This document shows, one piece after another, positions 48,594 through 60,800 of a stretch of 64,000 nucleotides of DNA. The stretch lies in assembly GCA_004352715.1 (NCBI GenBank), contig SCFE01000077.1:1447120-1511119 (forward strand), written 5' to 3'. The position numbers and the translations under genes were made by a program. How positions within the stretch are numbered: position 1 is the stretch's first letter; every line of letters begins with the position of its first letter. The notes under the pieces were generated by a model, which searched no databases, was not told the DNA's origin, and worked only from the letters and a program-made list of their open reading frames with translations. Source of the DNA: Hofstenia miamia. Its lineage: Eukaryota; Xenacoelomorpha; Acoela.

Positions 48594-48847
48594 TTAATTA
48601 TAAGCAATGAAATATAATATGCATATCTTAGATGTTAAATTTTGCAGTTGCTATCTGTATATTTATTTACTGATTCTTACACTACAATGATCCCAAAATT
48701 TCATTCAATGACAANNNNNNNNNNNNTTAATTATAAGCAATGAAATATAATATGCATATCTTATATGTAAAATTTTGCAGTTGCTATCTGTATATTTAGT
48801 TACTGATTCTAACACTACAATGGTCCCAAAATTTCATTCAATGACAA
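48594..48847. repeat. Pair of 121-bp direct copies around 12 N
   Basis: 48594-48714 and 48727-48847 differ at only a few positions (for example TTAGATGTTAAA against TTATATGTAAAA) and flank a 12-N run. The duplicated block starts four bases before the ATG of GPCR exon 1, so the sequence just upstream of this exon should be treated with care. Confidence 0.85.
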
Positions 48848-48870
48848 ATATTTATTCATGATTCCCTTCG

Positions 48871-49198
48871 CTGGCGTAGATCCTTAGAGGACTGGGGGAA
48901 TCCCCCTCTCCACCACGAATGTAATACTATTAAAAATTTCAAAAAATGTTTGTTAATTTAAACGATAAATTGAGGTAGTAAAAGAATTATAAAATGTGTT
49001 AGTTGTGTAAAGAAAACAAATCTTCTCAGTGGGGGGATTTTTTCTTTAAAAAAGTGATTAAATGTTAAAAAGAACTAACATCAGTGGCATAACTACAGTG
49101 GGACATGGTTCAGATATTAGAAAAATTTTTTTAAATATAATTTTAGTGCTTTTCTATTTTGAATTTCCCCCTTAAAAAATTCTAAGGATCTACTCCCA
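48871..49198. mobile_element. MITE with GTAGATCCTTAGA inverted ends
   Basis: CTGGCGTAGATCCTTAGA at the left is mirrored by TGGGAGTAGATCCTTAGA (reverse complement) at the right, about 15 of 18 matching. Both ends adjoin a C-rich run (GGGGGAATCCCCC left, TTTCCCCC right). A second hAT-like start, CAGTGGCATAACTACAGTGG, lies inside at 49082, suggesting a nested or composite insertion. No target-site duplication is clear. Confidence 0.65.
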
Positions 49199-49645
49199 TT
49201 ATTATAAGAACTAAGCTCTAGTTATATTGATGTTCCAAATGAAATTTAAATTTAAATTTTTTTCCATTTTTGCAAAGTCATAACTATTGAAGTTACCTCT
49301 TTCAAAATATAATTAAGGAGTAACAGTCACTTTATTGTTGTGTAAATGCATTTGACTGTTCGTCACTGCTTAGGGTCTTTTTTTAAACCTAGCCTTGTGC
49401 AATGCGCATTTTCGCCTGATAAGCTAGTTCTAAACACCTGTAAGTTATGTTCTGTTTAATTACCGAGTTGCGCTGCTACCAATTTCAAAAATTTGCTTAG
49501 ATATTGTTATCTACTAGCTCTCGAGCATAATGCAAATGCTATTTAGGGGCTTCTAGCTACCATTATTTTGGCAAATTTGAAATGGAAATCAATAATGTGT
49601 GATTTTGTATCTATCCCTATATCTTAATTGGCATTTTTTATTTAT

Positions 49646-49860
49646 TACCTCCGCCAAGGAGGCATTACTTTCACCTCTGCTTTGTCTGTCTTTCGTTCTG
49701 TTTGTTTGCTTGTCGGCGGGATTTATCAACAAGTAATGGATGGATCTTTATGAAAAAAATATCGAGATGGGAATTGGTCTAACTCAAATTCCATTAAATT
49801 TTCGGAGAGATCTGTCTTCCCGTCTTGTAACTAGAGCCAATTTTATGAACTTGCAAATAT
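49646..49860. repeat. CCTCCRCCAAGGAGG repeat, copy 2
   Basis: Starts TACCTCCGCCAAGGAGGCA, followed by a (TCTG/TTTG)-rich stretch and GGATGGATCTTTATGAAAAA, GGTCTAACTC, ATTAAATTTTCGGAGAGAT. The same order of blocks is present at 27878-28020, where the middle is shorter. It is longer and apparently better preserved than copy 1. Confidence 0.6.
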
Positions 49861-50649
49861 CCATGCATAATTGGCGTATGACAATTATTGTTTCTTCCAA
49901 ATTGAATGGCTCTTAAGAAGCAAACGTGATGATTCCATTGTAAACAATTCACCCACTTTCATGTATAGCCATGGACTCCTATAATGTAGAGGATAACCCT
50001 ACGCTCCTATTTAAATAATGCAGTCAGGCGTTTTTAGGCCTTATACTAAAACACTATTATTAATGTCATTACGTTGCTTATTTTTTAATATGAACCTCTT
50101 TAAACCATGTTCCTTAAAAACTAATCTAACATATATAGGAAATAACTAGCTGAGCAGTCATTTAAAAAGACACTTTCCAATAATATTGCAATGTATTGTA
50201 TTAACGAAATTTGTGAGAAATATATATGCTATGCAGTGTGACTACATGGGACCATTGCACCAAAAAAAATGAATGTACACTGAATAAACCAACAACCTTC
50301 TGCAGATCTTTTGTACAATTTTATAGATAAGTTCATTACATTCATTTTAGTAGCCTAACATGAAACATTTTAATGTATTTTCTTAAAATACACTAAATTT
50401 TATCATGAGGTCAAAAATGACCCCAAACGTCTATTAGGCAGTATTTTGCGTCCCACGATTAACCGTTAAGTAGGCGCGGCTTTACGATTTTTAAAACAGG
50501 GGAAAGGGGTGCACCTTCCAATTTTGTGTCGAGAAAATTTAAAAATATAATGCTATTTTAAAGAATACATCTAAGAGAAAACTATAGTGTAAAATGTGGA
50601 ACTCTAAATGTTTAACCCTTTCTTGCATGACCTTTTTATAACCAATCTA

Positions 50650-51700
50650 AAAATTTTTAAAAGATATATTTTAGTGTTATTTTCCTCAGCAATTTTGATC
50701 CATATAGGTATACTGGTGCAATATACATTTTGAAAATCATCAATTTTCTAATATTACTTACAAATTTGACAAAGAATGATAAACTGTTTATCAAATGAAA
50801 AGCTTTTTTAACAATGTAAGCTACATGTGCTTGCCAGGATAATTTATTGTCAAAGTTTACACCTAGGTACTTATAATTCCCAACTTGTTGAATTTGATTG
50901 CCATCCACTGTAATGCTATGTTTCATAACTTCTAATAGATTTTGATGCATAATGCAATTTCTTCTGCTTTCCTTATAGTTTATGTATGAGTTTTTCTCTT
51001 TAGATCTTTCAATAATAGCGTTGATTGTGCATTGTGATTTCTAATTGACCCAATTAATCTTGTAGCGTGTGAATATTTGCATAGGTTAAGTGTACATTGT
51101 TCATTGTTAATTTTTAGATATTTTAAATTGATCTCATTTGTAGTATGTGTAAATAAGAAACCAAAGAAGTGACCCCTTTCGGTGTTCCAACTTTCATGAC
51201 ATGTGGTGAAGTAAACGTGTGGTCATCTAGTTTAATGACTTGTTTACGATCCTGAAGATAATTTTAAACCCACTGCGCTTGCCATTCCGATCTGAGACTT
51301 AGTTCATTTACTAAGTGATTGTGTTAAACGCACTCGAATAATCGAAAAATGTAATCCGAATAGCTGTAGTTTTATCAGTGTTTAAAGCAGATACAATAAA
51401 GTTATACGTATATAATAATGCATCAATAGTGCTACTGTTTTGCTTGTAGGCAAACTTCTCTGTCGAAATAGGGCCGTATTCATTTGCCACAATGCCGTCA
51501 ATTATTCTCCATGCAGTTTGCGCAACCGTGATTGGTCTGAATTTCTTGATGCTTTCACACGTGATATCAGTTAGATCTTTGCATTTCGGTATAGGCGTAA
51601 CCTGTTCCAAACGGGTGTTGAAAATTATGCAAAGAGGCTTTGCATGCTCAGATGGGAAAACGTTGTATAGCCTTGGAATGTCAGAGGTTCCATTGGATTT
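50650..51700 (-). pseudogene. Non-LTR retrotransposon RT pseudogene
   Basis: On the minus strand from about 51700: KSNGTSDIPRLYNVFPSEHA, then KPLCIIFNTRL, EQVTPIPKCKDL, KFRPITVAQTAWRIIDG, KFAYKQNSSTIDALLY and ITFFDYSSAFNTI. This set of RT blocks ends at a stop at 51311. The middle (51300-50950) is shifted and mutated; a VPQG-like block is only vaguely visible and YADD was not found. The distal domain is intact at 50950-50657 (ITVDGNQIQQVGNYKYLGVN, FDNKLSWQAHV). FAYRxNRSTxDAL..FIDYSSAFNTI is characteristic of a CR1/Rex-like group, so this looks like a different lineage from the elements at 1-5760. The 5' side meets (TA)n and a gap. Confidence 0.85.
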
Positions 51701-51701
51701 C

Positions 51702-51727
51702 TTATATATATATATATATATATATAT
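51702..51727. repeat. (TA)n microsatellite
   Basis: Pure TA tract immediately before the RT pseudogene's 5' side and 34 bases from a gap; probably the cause of the assembly break. Confidence 0.9.
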
Positions 51728-51761
51728 TTAGTTTTAATTAATATACTTACTGACCTAACCC

Positions 51762-51921
51762 NNNNNNNNNNNNNNNNNNNNNNNNNNNNNNNNNNNNNNN
51801 NNNNNNNNNNNNNNNNNNNNNNNNNNNNNNNNNNNNNNNNNNNNNNNNNNNNNNNNNNNNNNNNNNNNNNNNNNNNNNNNNNNNNNNNNNNNNNNNNNNN
51901 NNNNNNNNNNNNNNNNNNNNN
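51762..51921. other. Assembly gap of 160 N
   Basis: The gap lies just beyond the 5' side of the RT pseudogene, so the linker/endonuclease portion of that element may be hidden here. Confidence 0.95.
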
Positions 51922-52340
51922 ACTATATGCATTAATATTTCATGGATTTTGCAATGCACACTTGTTGCAGAACTGCATACGTATTCAGGCTAAATACAGT
52001 ATATGAGGGTTGACAAAATAATTGCTTCAATTACGACTGCTATCATAAAATATCAACGTTTTTCAATGTTTGACAGAGTTGAAATTCCACCAGATGTTGC
52101 TATTACTCCCACCCTTGATCCTGGAAATGATACCTGTAAAATAATCGCCTACATCAAGTCATGATTAGAAAATACCGGTTTCACTGCTATAATGGAAGGA
52201 AAGGGGATGGACATTTAATCGGAATTGTATGTTAAGAAAACTATGACAGAAGTCATAACCACAATAATATATGGAAATTTATGTGCTGTTATTATAATTT
52301 AGTGAAGTAGTTGCTATAAAAAATTGACTTTTTATGTAAG

Positions 52341-52511
52341 AGTTTTTGTATTTGTTTTATATCTTGTTCTTAGAAATAGAAAAACGTTTTATATTGCTTA
52401 AAATCATTTTGAAAAATGGTCATATTTTAAGGCATATTTAACTAAATTCCGTCATATTTTGTCATAAAAATAACGTCATATTTTTTTTAAAGTCACATTT
52501 CCGATTGCCCT
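52341..52511. repeat. Dispersed repeat, copy 2 (shared with 5985-6164)
   Basis: Aligned with 5985-6164 through TATCTTGTTCTTAG, CATTTTGAAAAATGG, GCATATTTAACTAAATT and GTCATATTTTGTCATAA. It ends at GATTGCCCTA and is followed by a cluster of TCCGGTATCCAG words (52535-52600), which resemble hAT terminal subrepeats. Confidence 0.65.
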
Positions 52512-52534
52512 AGTACTAATTGAACAACATATTG

Positions 52535-52600
52535 TCCGGTATCCAGCAGTCAAATTATCCGGAATTATCCGGTATCCAGTATATTCAATTGACTATCCGG
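52535..52600. repeat. ATCCGG subrepeat cluster
   Basis: TCCGGTATCCAG occurs at about 52537 and again at about 52568, with additional TTATCCGG and CTATCCGG words, ending in GGACCCCATCCCT. Short ATCCGG subrepeats next to a GGGATGGGGTC-like end are reminiscent of some hAT MITE termini. The left partner was not found. Confidence 0.45.
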
Positions 52601-53277
52601 ACCCCATCCCTAATAAATACATGTATGCGTATATAAATTTGAATTGCAAAAATGTTTCCCACAAAGGTTACATTCTATTCACATTGTCTTCGCATGTATT
52701 TCTTGATTATGAATGTTCTGTTTAACCATTTTCCTTAATGAAATGATCATGAATTATTGAGAAGCATCTTGCATTTGATGTCTTTCTTCATTCATTTTCC
52801 TTTGATATATATTTTTGTAAAAATAGCTTCATTATTTGTTTTTTATTCTATTGTTTTCCAATTTTATTGTTAGTTTTTTAATAAATTTACTTCACTTGGA
52901 GGCATCTTTTTTGCTAGTCGCTGTTAACTTTAAGCATTCATCAATCTATTGTTCCATTGTCATAAACCAATATTTATTTCCATTAATTATTGATATGTAA
53001 TAAATTTATTCTAAAAATTGAATTCTAGAATTTCATCCATTTTTTCAATTTATTGTTTATGCTACATTTAAGGTTCCGAAATGATTTCAGTAACATATAA
53101 GAACTTTAAATGGTTACAATGGCGAATTTCTGTTATCCAGATTTTTTAGTAGAAAGATTTTACTTTCCTGGGTAATATACTAACAAACTTTATTGTAGAA
53201 ATATTACTAATTATTCAAATCAACTTAATAAATTGGATGAAAGGCTGCTTATACTATAAAAAAAGGTTTTGATTACA

Positions 53278-53315
<38 letters not shown>

Positions 53316-53759
53316 CAGTTATTAGCGAAATTTTCATGTTTTCCGTAAAAGTTAAATTGTTATCTACTGTTTGTAATTCTTCAAAAAAATTGATTTTCTT
53401 ATGAGTTATTATACCGCAATAACATGAGTATGTTAGTTGTTTCTCTTACTATATTAATTAATGAAATATAATTCGTTGAATTTGTTTACTTGCACATGTA
53501 CAGCAAGGTATTGTAGGAATTGGTTTTGTCTGAAATTGCCTTCGTCTCAGTTTTAGCTCCAATTCCAAGTATAAAAATATTTCAATCCTCTACAAATATT
53601 GTCTGTTATTTTCAATTGAGTAATTTCTTACTTTCTTTAAAGAACTCATTAATTCATTCTGTAGTATGTCCTCTGCAAGCAACAATTTTCGCAAAATGAT
53701 CCTATTTTTGGCGGTTTTCAGTTCTTATCTATAAGTAGAATGCAGGTATTGCACTACAC

Positions 53760-53796
<37 letters not shown>

Positions 53797-53859
53797 CTAT
53801 ATATGTGTATATCTATGTATATATGTATATTTATATATATTTATTTATTTATTTATATC

Positions 53860-53906
<47 letters not shown>

Positions 53907-56900
53907 GCTTTATTGTTTTTGCGTTAAGTGTACTCTAAATTGCCGATTTTTCGTGAATTTTAATATAAATCAGATAATGTTCACAATTGTGGTATTACTT
54001 TGAATGCATTACATGTCAGCTAATCTTATTATTTTTTGAAATTGAAAAGACCTTTGTTGTGTCAAATTGACTGGGGAATATCATTTGAAGATGACTTACT
54101 ACCTTTTAATTCAGTATGCCTTAGTTTTGAAGTCGGTATTTAACAAAAATGAGAATTTGTGGTTCTTTTTGGGAAATTCCTAATAAACGCGCAATTCTAC
54201 ATCTAGACTTAAAAAAATAGAGCCGGACGTCTGCAAAGTCCTAATATAACTGAATGTAAAGAACTGGTATTAATGTATTTAAACAGCTAATGAAATTGTG
54301 TTATTTGATGTTTGTATGATTTAATCCTAATTAACTCTTACAATCTCTAGTGATTTTTCAAAAAAATGTTCATCATTCACAAACTAATGAAGATATCCAA
54401 AATAAGCCACAATGGGGGAATGTTCCTCGTTCATTTACGCCTTTAAACTTACGCAGGAATTTTTTAAATTCTTTTTATGGTTCTTGAAACAATCTTTTAA
54501 AGTAGATAACTTAGGAATCAGAAAATGGTTTGAATCTGTTCAATCCTTGTTCGGGAATACTGCAAAGCAAATGAGTTGTCACCCACCAGCTTATAAATAT
54601 ATCGCAGCAGCTCCAATTGTCGAGTGATGGGTTAGATGAATTACTTTTATTGTGTTTGCTGATATGATGCTGATTCTATTACGTATTTTGAAAGAATAAA
54701 TTTCAATATACATATAGAATAACTCAATTTAGATTTCATGTTTTCGTCAGTAGTTTTGGTTCACAGATGTCCGGAATTCTTTGGACCAAAAAATGGCACC
54801 AAAACTAGAGTTCGTTTTGAAAGTGTTGAAATTTACCATCTTTTTCAATTGCTCAACTAATTTTAACACCATTAACAGTTCGTCGTCGTTTACTTTTTAA
54901 TAGGTGACAGATGTTTAGGGCGCATTTTGCACCGAAAGCATTTTTGCTAATTTCAACGGTGAACAATGAAATTAGCATTATCAAATACGATGGCTGTGAT
55001 TATTCTAAATATAGAAACATGTTGAATTGTATTTCAAATACCAAAAATCAGTATCAGAGGAAACAATTTTAATACTGTTTTTATCAAATACAGCTAAGCC
55101 AAACTTTGTTTATGTTATTTTACACATGTTGTTTTCTTGTCATATGTTTTTTGATTCATATTTGCTTCTTCATGTTATACTTTGTTTCGCATACATTGTG
55201 TTTGTTGCTTGAAATTGTACGTGCTATGAACTAACTTTTCGCCGAAATGCTGTTCTTTCGAAAATTACGGTTTTGGCTGTGACCGTAAATTTTCTTTCGT
55301 AGTCCTATACATATTTAATGTTTTGAAAAAAAGTTTTTGTGTTAATTAATGAATTTTAAGAGCTGTTGAAGCGAATAATAGTTTTCTCTATTTTTAGAAC
55401 CACACTTGTCTCACTTGAACGCCGTAATACGCCATATGTGAGTGCTTTAATATCTTTATGAACTTCACTTTTTCAAATAAACACTCCTGCTATTTAATAC
55501 TGACATTATTTATATAGAGATTTTATAATACTCTAATAAATAGAATTTTCGACTTATAGGAAATTGAATTTATTAGGTAGGCTTATATTCCCTCATATTT
55601 ATTTGCTAAGTATCCAATAAAACATTTCAGTTACGATTTCCTTCATTGCCATTCCCTTCTAACCGTTTTCTCTATTAAATATATACTTTTAATCAACTTT
55701 CTAAATTATTTCTTCTATTTATTCAAAGTGACTTTAATATGGATGTCAAGTGTCTGTCAGTTTCTTCAAAGGCCTTTAGAGAGGGAAAATTCCCCTCTAA
55801 GTTAAAAATTTCCCCTTAAATATTTTACAATTTGCAAAAAAATTAAAATATAAGTTTGGAGCTAAGTGCCAGGCATTACTGCAGGTCAAGATTAGGCAAC
55901 CAGAAATTCCAAGGTCTTCTGATTGGTGACATAGATTCATTATCTAGACTTAATATCTAGCATTTTTCTGTTATATTTTGACCAAATTTAGTTTTTCAAC
56001 AAATAATATCCAACCCCACAAACTGTAATATAATTTTAACAATGGGTTGGGTTCCCTGTCAAGGTGTGTTGAGCCTTCTGAACTCCCCCTCAAATACACC
56101 CCTGTTTCGACGGAACAGTATATAGTATATAATTATCCTAATTTTGTTTTTCTTTTTTCAATATGAAAGTTTCATGGTTAACTTCTTGGAAAGAGCATGT
56201 AGTTATAGTATTATTTAAAATATTTGTTTTTATTGAAAATTTCAATGTTTTTGCTTCGGAGTGGATTCGGGTAAATATAGCAAGGGTGGATATTAATTTG
56301 TTAAATTCATGTGGATTCGTGGATAGTCTGCATCCATGCGGATGTGGAATGTAAAAACTAATGAGTTTGTGGACGTGGATGGATGCACATCATGTGATAT
56401 AATTTATCAGATTTTTTGTTTATTGAATTGTATTTCTAGACTTGAAATGAATAATTTTCACATTTAATTGAAACGAATTTCACATGAATCCCATAGTTTC
56501 AATATAAAACACGGCAGCTTTATCAATAGTTCCTGCAGCTTTTGAATTGCGAAAGTTTCTTTTTAATATGGAAGTAATGTGTTTACAATAAGTTTTAGGG
56601 TTAAAACAATTATTTATTGGAGTACATAACCATGTGTGGAAGTTTAATTATTACAACAACTGAATCATGGAAAGATTGATTGATCTTTTTTCTACAAAAC
56701 ACGCGCGAACCCAAGAAAAGCCATATGAATCATGTGTAATCTTGGAATTTTTATCTTACATGACCTCGTAAAATATTCTTTCTTATAAAATGTACATGCA
56801 TGTATAAATATGTACATAATAAAATTTTTTGTTGCAGTGGTGTTGCGGATTCCTAATAGTCACTGCTACACTTCTGTATGACACATCATGCTGGTATCTT

Positions 56901-57640
56901 CTATTCTTCCTATTTTTGTTTGGGACTACGTATTGATAAATTAAAAATATTTTTCATTGTATAGTGACATTATATTTTCCAGTTATTTAAAGTAAATGTG
57001 ATTGATTTTATTTTAAAAATTAGAACAAGGAATTCTTAAAAATTCGAAAATTAGGAAAAATAAAATTCGCGGGTGTGGAAAGACGTAAAATTGATGATGG
57101 CATAGTGTACATTGTATACGTACACATGAACCTACTGCTTATCTCTTTCTATAGCTATCGCAATGGAATGACCCCAAATCTTTATAAATAGCGACTTAGA
57201 CCATATGTTCAAAAACTGAAAGTTAATTTTAAAAACATAGCTTCTAGATAATATTCAACGTAATTTTATAAGCGTATTATAGACGGAATTGTAATTGGTT
57301 TGATGGAGTTTCGAGGTAGGATAACTTAAATTACAGAATGTTTTCAATACAATGCATTCAAACAGCTTTGCAAGTACTTTTTTCATAAATTAATTAATGG
57401 AATTGCACAACAAAGAATTGCCGACAAGTGCCAGTCCTTATTCCCTTTTGTAAAAGTGAATAAGCGATAACCGCAACAGGTAGAGAACAAAAAGTCATTA
57501 TTGCCTTGTCACACTTGATTAACTACTAACTTTTCACATTTAATTCATTTTACTAACCAACCATTTTTATTGTTCTTCTAGTAAATGCTTCTTCACGATT
57601 TTTTAATTAAATAAAAAATTTCGCTTTATTCATAAAGAAT
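52600..57640. other. Non-coding AT-rich DNA with (TA)n arrays
   Basis: (TA)n at 53279-53313 and a long compound TA/TTTA array at 53762-53905. A segment at 55770-56105 has GGGAAAATTCCCC and AACTCCCCCTC motifs suggestive of MITE remains, with no definable ends. No gene is supported; open frames across the arrays are artefacts. Confidence 0.55.
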
Positions 57641-57641
57641 T

Positions 57642-57852
57642 CTCAAATTCAAAAGACATCAATCGGAGCGTTGATAGCTGTGTGGGCGGCCATATTTCAA
57701 AAGGACTCCCGCTAATCAAAATATTGTTAAAGTGAAAAAATGCACTNCTCAAATTCAAAAGACATCAATCGGAGCGTTGATAGGTGTGTGGGCGGCCATA
57801 TTTCAAAAGGACTCCCGCTAATCAAAATATTGTTAAAGTGAAAAAATGCACT
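57642..57852. repeat. Pair of 105-bp direct copies around a single N
   Basis: 57642-57746 and 57748-57852 are identical apart from one visible base (GATAGCTGTG against GATAGGTGTG) and meet at the N at 57747. Same signature as the other single-N joins. Confidence 0.9.
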
Positions 57853-60800
57853 CACTGTTTCTTTGAAGAGACTGGGACAATACTGTTTTTCCAATATTAC
57901 TTATTCAGTGCAAATTCCATTCAACTCAAATCCCATTTCCTCATATCAGGAATGATATATCTTAACTGTTTAATACCAGTCGCCAAAGAAATCATTCATT
58001 TAGTGTAATGCTCCATTCCTATGACTTTTCATTGATTATATCTTTCATTAATGAGGCAATTTTCGAAAAATTATTTATTATTTCGAAGTATATAATCATT
58101 CTTGGAAACTGTTGCATTTTGACGTCAAGCTAAATTCCTTCGAAGATCTTCACATTTTATAACTAATTTGAAATGTTATGTGTAAAAATTTGTTTGCGTT
58201 TGTGTAGGAATTGAATCGCTATTTTATTCTTCACTTGGAATGTTGGCATTTACATTTCTAATATTTTTCCGCAATGACTATCCATTTATTTCCAACAATT
58301 GGCGATATTTTGTGTCTGGGTCAATGGTCAGATGCAGCCAAACTAAATTTTAGCAAAAACAAATGTTCAATAATTATTGCAACTTCGCGTCTAATCCCAG
58401 TCTAATCCCATTATAACCTTAAGTTAAATCTAACACATTTGCAGTTCTGGATAGAGCCGAATCTACCAAAATAAAAATAGTTTAGTTTAATCCTATTTGT
58501 ATCTCTGAAACTTCTTGGTTTATTTTTAATAAGTCAATAGGTTTATTTTTGGTAGTAAACTTTTCTCACCACCTGCATGTTCTCAAATATTGATATTTTA
58601 CGATATTTTAATGTCAGATATTGATTTCGATTAAAATATAGTTTAAAGTTTTGTTGTGCACATGAATAATATATTTTGTGGGCAATTTCAGTATAATTTC
58701 TCTAGTTTTAAGTTAAAACTAAACTTATCACTGAAGGCAGCCTTGTTCAAATTTTGCGTGCCCTTCTTGAATTGATTGTTTTTCTGAGCAATTTGTAGAT
58801 TGAATGCTGTCTTCCGGTAGCTTCCATTAAATTTTGTATTGAATTCCAGCTGTTTTTGTTTTCCAAACCTTCTTTTTGTAATTTGAGAAATTTCGCTTCC
58901 TTTCTTCTCCAACAAAGTGGAACGACACAAGGCCAACCTTGAGACGAAATTTAAATAACAAGGATAAGACCAAGTATCGGCAATATCCTAGAAACATATT
59001 TTTTGTAATCGTTGCACGTAATGAGAAATTGTTTATTTTCATGTTTCTAGATTCTTATTAATTTCACACTTAGTTTTTTTGCATCAAATTTTTAGGCATT
59101 GATAGTTAGAAAGGTGTGACTCTTCTTGATATTATGGTAAGGATCTCATTTCGTAGAATTTTCAGTGAGTATACATCACGCGTTACATAATTTATCACAA
59201 ATCATTTGTTCATTTCTTTACCTGCATCACCCGCCGTTCAGTTATATCGTAGTCACTTCTTATTTTTACCATTGAAGAGAATGGGAACATGAGATTCAAA
59301 AGAACTGCAGAACTGCGCTCCAATGCCAAATGTCACTTAAGTCCAAAATTGTACTTTCTCAGTAAAGAGGTTTTAAGAAAAAACTTGTCTTTTTCAAACC
59401 ACTGTGATATAAACTTCAATTTTTTCCAGCAACGTTTAAGCATGTATAGAAATCTCATTTAAAATTTCGATTCGATTCTGAGATTTAGATATCGATTTTT
59501 TGTACTTAAAGTAAGTGGTTTTGTGTTTGTCATAGACTTAAGTTCTTTGATGGTCCAAATTCCATTTTTTGTTAACTTAACAATGCATTTAATCTTTAAG
59601 CTTCCTTAGGCAATTTCTGCTAAAAAGTTCATTTCAAAATTTTGGGCTTAAGTTGTTCTGTCATTGGACAGTAGATTATCCAGACTGTGAAAAATTGCCT
59701 CTAAACTAGTGAACGAAATTGTCAGTAATTAATTAAAGTTTAATTTTTTGTTTCAAACATTGCTTTATTAAGATAGTTACTTTGCAAATAATCCTTTACT
59801 CTTTGATAGCAACGAACATTTATTTCTGAATATAGAAGTTTAATTGAATTGGAATTTGAAAGGATTCTTTATCTTTTGCTGTTCGCTAACAATTTGAAAC
59901 ATTTTCTGTCGGAGGAACACCTGGAGTTAATTTATTTTCAACATTCTCTTGCATTGTTCAAAGTGTCAAAATCTAAACTTTCGAAAATACTTGTTTTTCA
60001 AGATTTTTATTTCAAACAAAGTGACATTTTATAAAATGAAATCTTTGTTCTTATCTTACCGCATGCCCGCTTTAAATAGTTACTAAGGGACGAAGTGAAT
60101 GACGAAGAATTGGTTTTTTATGTTGTGGCTCCTCTTGACGGGCATTGGGACTTTCAAGTGGGTTTAGGAAGTGCATATGAGGGCGGATTTTACTGTAGTT
60201 TAAAAAATGAAGGAAATGTGTGTTCATTGATATTTGTATGAATTAAGATTGTAATTAATATTTAATCCATCGCTGAATTATATCGTATCGCTAAAATTGG
60301 ACAAGAGACTTAGTAAAAGTGGTGAATGTGTAGAATATTTTACTCGCCGACCCAACTCTCTGCATTTGACTCATAACCCAGCCTACAGTTAGGACAGTCA
60401 AAGTTTCTTTTTTTACTAAAATTAAAAGCGGAACCAATTTATTGATTTAATTAACAATAGAATGTATAAACTTTTTTCTCATAGAATCCTGAAGCTAGCA
60501 GTTTAAGCCCACTGAAAATTTGGTGCTTCAAGGATGGAAAATTAGTTTAAAATTCGTTAGTATTGAGATTTCTAGCTCATCGTTCAAACCGATCCGCAGA
60601 TCAGATCAAGAATAATAGAATTGTTCGGTTTAAGTTTCCTTAGCAAATTACTTTGAACGAACCATGTGCAATTTACAAATTAATTTGACTACCAACAAAT
60701 TCTTTATTCATGCCAGGATGAAAATGCATTTATTTTCAACTGTCAAATTAAAAAAATATTTTTTTAGACTATTTTTTTAAATAAAATTTTCTCGTATATA

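Noticed and set aside
51747-51959. 70-codon minus frame
   Set aside because: It is mostly the 160-N gap.
53740-54003. 87-codon plus frame
   Set aside because: It is dominated by a TA/TTTA array.
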